A stretch of 6,846 nt of DNA, taken from positions 1 to 6,846 of the forward strand of contig DGHX01000153.1 in assembly GCA_002392835.1 (NCBI GenBank), read 5' to 3'. The notes below the pieces were generated by a model. That model did no database searches. It saw only the letters and a program-made list of their open reading frames with translations, and was not told the origin of the DNA. The first letter of the stretch is position 1; every line of letters starts with the position of its first letter. This document shows positions 6,645 through 6,846 of the stretch, piece by piece. This DNA comes from Prevotella sp. UBA3837. Its GTDB lineage: Bacteria; Bacteroidota; Bacteroidia; Bacteroidales; Bacteroidaceae. A program made the translations under genes and the position numbers.

Positions 6645-6652
6645 CAAAGTTA
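6645..6652 (-). promoter_or_regulatory. Predicted -7 promoter box of the rseC-rnf operon
   Basis: The minus strand reads TAACTTTG, an exact match to the Bacteroidota -7 consensus TAnnTTTG. At the -33 distance (about 19 nt upstream) there is a T-run belonging to the terminator tail rather than a clear TTTG. Only 8 nt separate the box from the rseC ATG, so a normal initiation point falls at or beside the start codon. The box lies just downstream of a terminator, so the operon is unlikely to be served by read-through from further up. Confidence 0.6.
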
Positions 6653-6665
6653 CAAATTAGCGGGC

Positions 6666-6716
6666 AAATAAAAAAATAAAAAGGCGTTTTTCTTTCCTTT
6701 TTACCTGAAAACGCCT
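6666..6716 (-). terminator. Intrinsic terminator on the minus strand, upstream of rseC
   Basis: Perfect 9-bp arms, AGGCGTTTT (6682-6690) and AAAACGCCT (6708-6716), flank a 17-nt loop. On the minus strand the hairpin is followed by a long T-rich run interrupted by single A residues, the classical form of a Rho-independent terminator. No T-run follows on the plus strand. It presumably ends a minus-strand transcript that starts beyond the right window edge. Confidence 0.8.
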
Positions 6717-6758
6717 CAAACAGGGCAACAGCAGCGGGAAGGAGCCGGGAGAAAAGAC

Positions 6759-6806
6759 TGAGGCCTCACACATATTTACACATGCGCCTACGCGCCCGCG
6801 TGTGAG
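6759..6806. repeat. Palindromic cluster of unknown role
   Basis: A perfect 10-bp palindrome TGAGGCCTCA (6759-6768) overlaps the left arm of a 7-bp inverted repeat, CTCACAC (6765-6771) with GTGTGAG (6800-6806). Inside lies a GC-only stem, GCGC-ctac-GCGC (6784-6795). No gene is credible here. It could be a regulator site, a structured 3' untranslated region or a dispersed intergenic repeat; the window does not decide. Confidence 0.4.
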
Positions 6807-6821
6807 TAAGGGGTAAAACGA

Positions 6822-6839
6822 TTTGTAACTTTTGTAACT
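6822..6839 (+). repeat. Two tandem copies of TTTGTAACT
   Basis: Two exact 9-bp copies stand head to tail. A third copy occurs in inverted orientation in the rseC promoter (6648-6656), extending to a 12-bp match, ATTTGTAACTTT, between plus 6821-6832 and minus 6657-6646. The function is unknown. Confidence 0.6.
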
Positions 6840-6846
6840 TCCCGTA

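Noticed and set aside
6717..6846. Short minus-strand frame entering from the right edge, as the 3' end of an upstream gene
   Set aside because: One frame stays open for about 26 codons, but it runs through the tandem repeat and palindromes and encodes a low-complexity basic peptide. It is better read as an untranslated region before the terminator.

Overview
The window is a nearly complete Rnf (ion-translocating ferredoxin:NAD+ oxidoreductase) operon from an anaerobic member of the Bacteroidota. All real genes lie on the minus strand. The 5' part of a class II fructose-bisphosphate aldolase gene follows the operon. Gene order (rseC-rnfB-C-D-G-E-A), the long five-cluster RnfB, the TAnnTTTG-type promoter boxes and the mostly A-rich, Shine-Dalgarno-poor leaders all point to Bacteroidales. 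The GC-rich coding sequence and protein wording suggest a Prevotellaceae-like organism, but the genus is inference.

Layout, in the direction of transcription (high to low coordinates). 6846-6637 is an intergenic region without a credible gene. It holds a 9-bp tandem repeat, a small palindromic cluster and a strong terminator hairpin reading on the minus strand. A promoter box then lies almost on top of the rseC start codon. 6636-1053 is a tightly packed seven-gene operon: rseC, rnfB, rnfC (ATGA overlap with rnfB), rnfD, rnfG, rnfE and rnfA, with gaps of 3 to 40 nt. 1052-833 is a 220-nt gap with an inverted repeat (possible operon end) and a second TAnnTTTG promoter. 832-2 is the fba gene, cut by the window edge after 277 codons.

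How the genes work together. By family knowledge, RnfB takes electrons from reduced ferredoxin through its iron-sulfur clusters. The membrane pair RnfA/RnfE carries them across the membrane through a cysteine-bound cluster, and RnfG and RnfD carry covalently bound FMN. RnfC reduces NAD+ using FMN and two [4Fe-4S] clusters. The exergonic electron flow pumps Na+ or H+ outward. RseC probably helps assemble or reduce the complex. All six structural subunits are intact and carry their key residues. No ApbE flavin transferase gene is in the window, so it must be encoded elsewhere.

The operon is a known system. The less ordinary signals are the compact terminator-promoter-start arrangement before rseC, a 12-bp inverted repeat framing the rseC upstream region, a dyad shared by the two promoters, and a non-standard flavin attachment motif (TAST) in RnfG.
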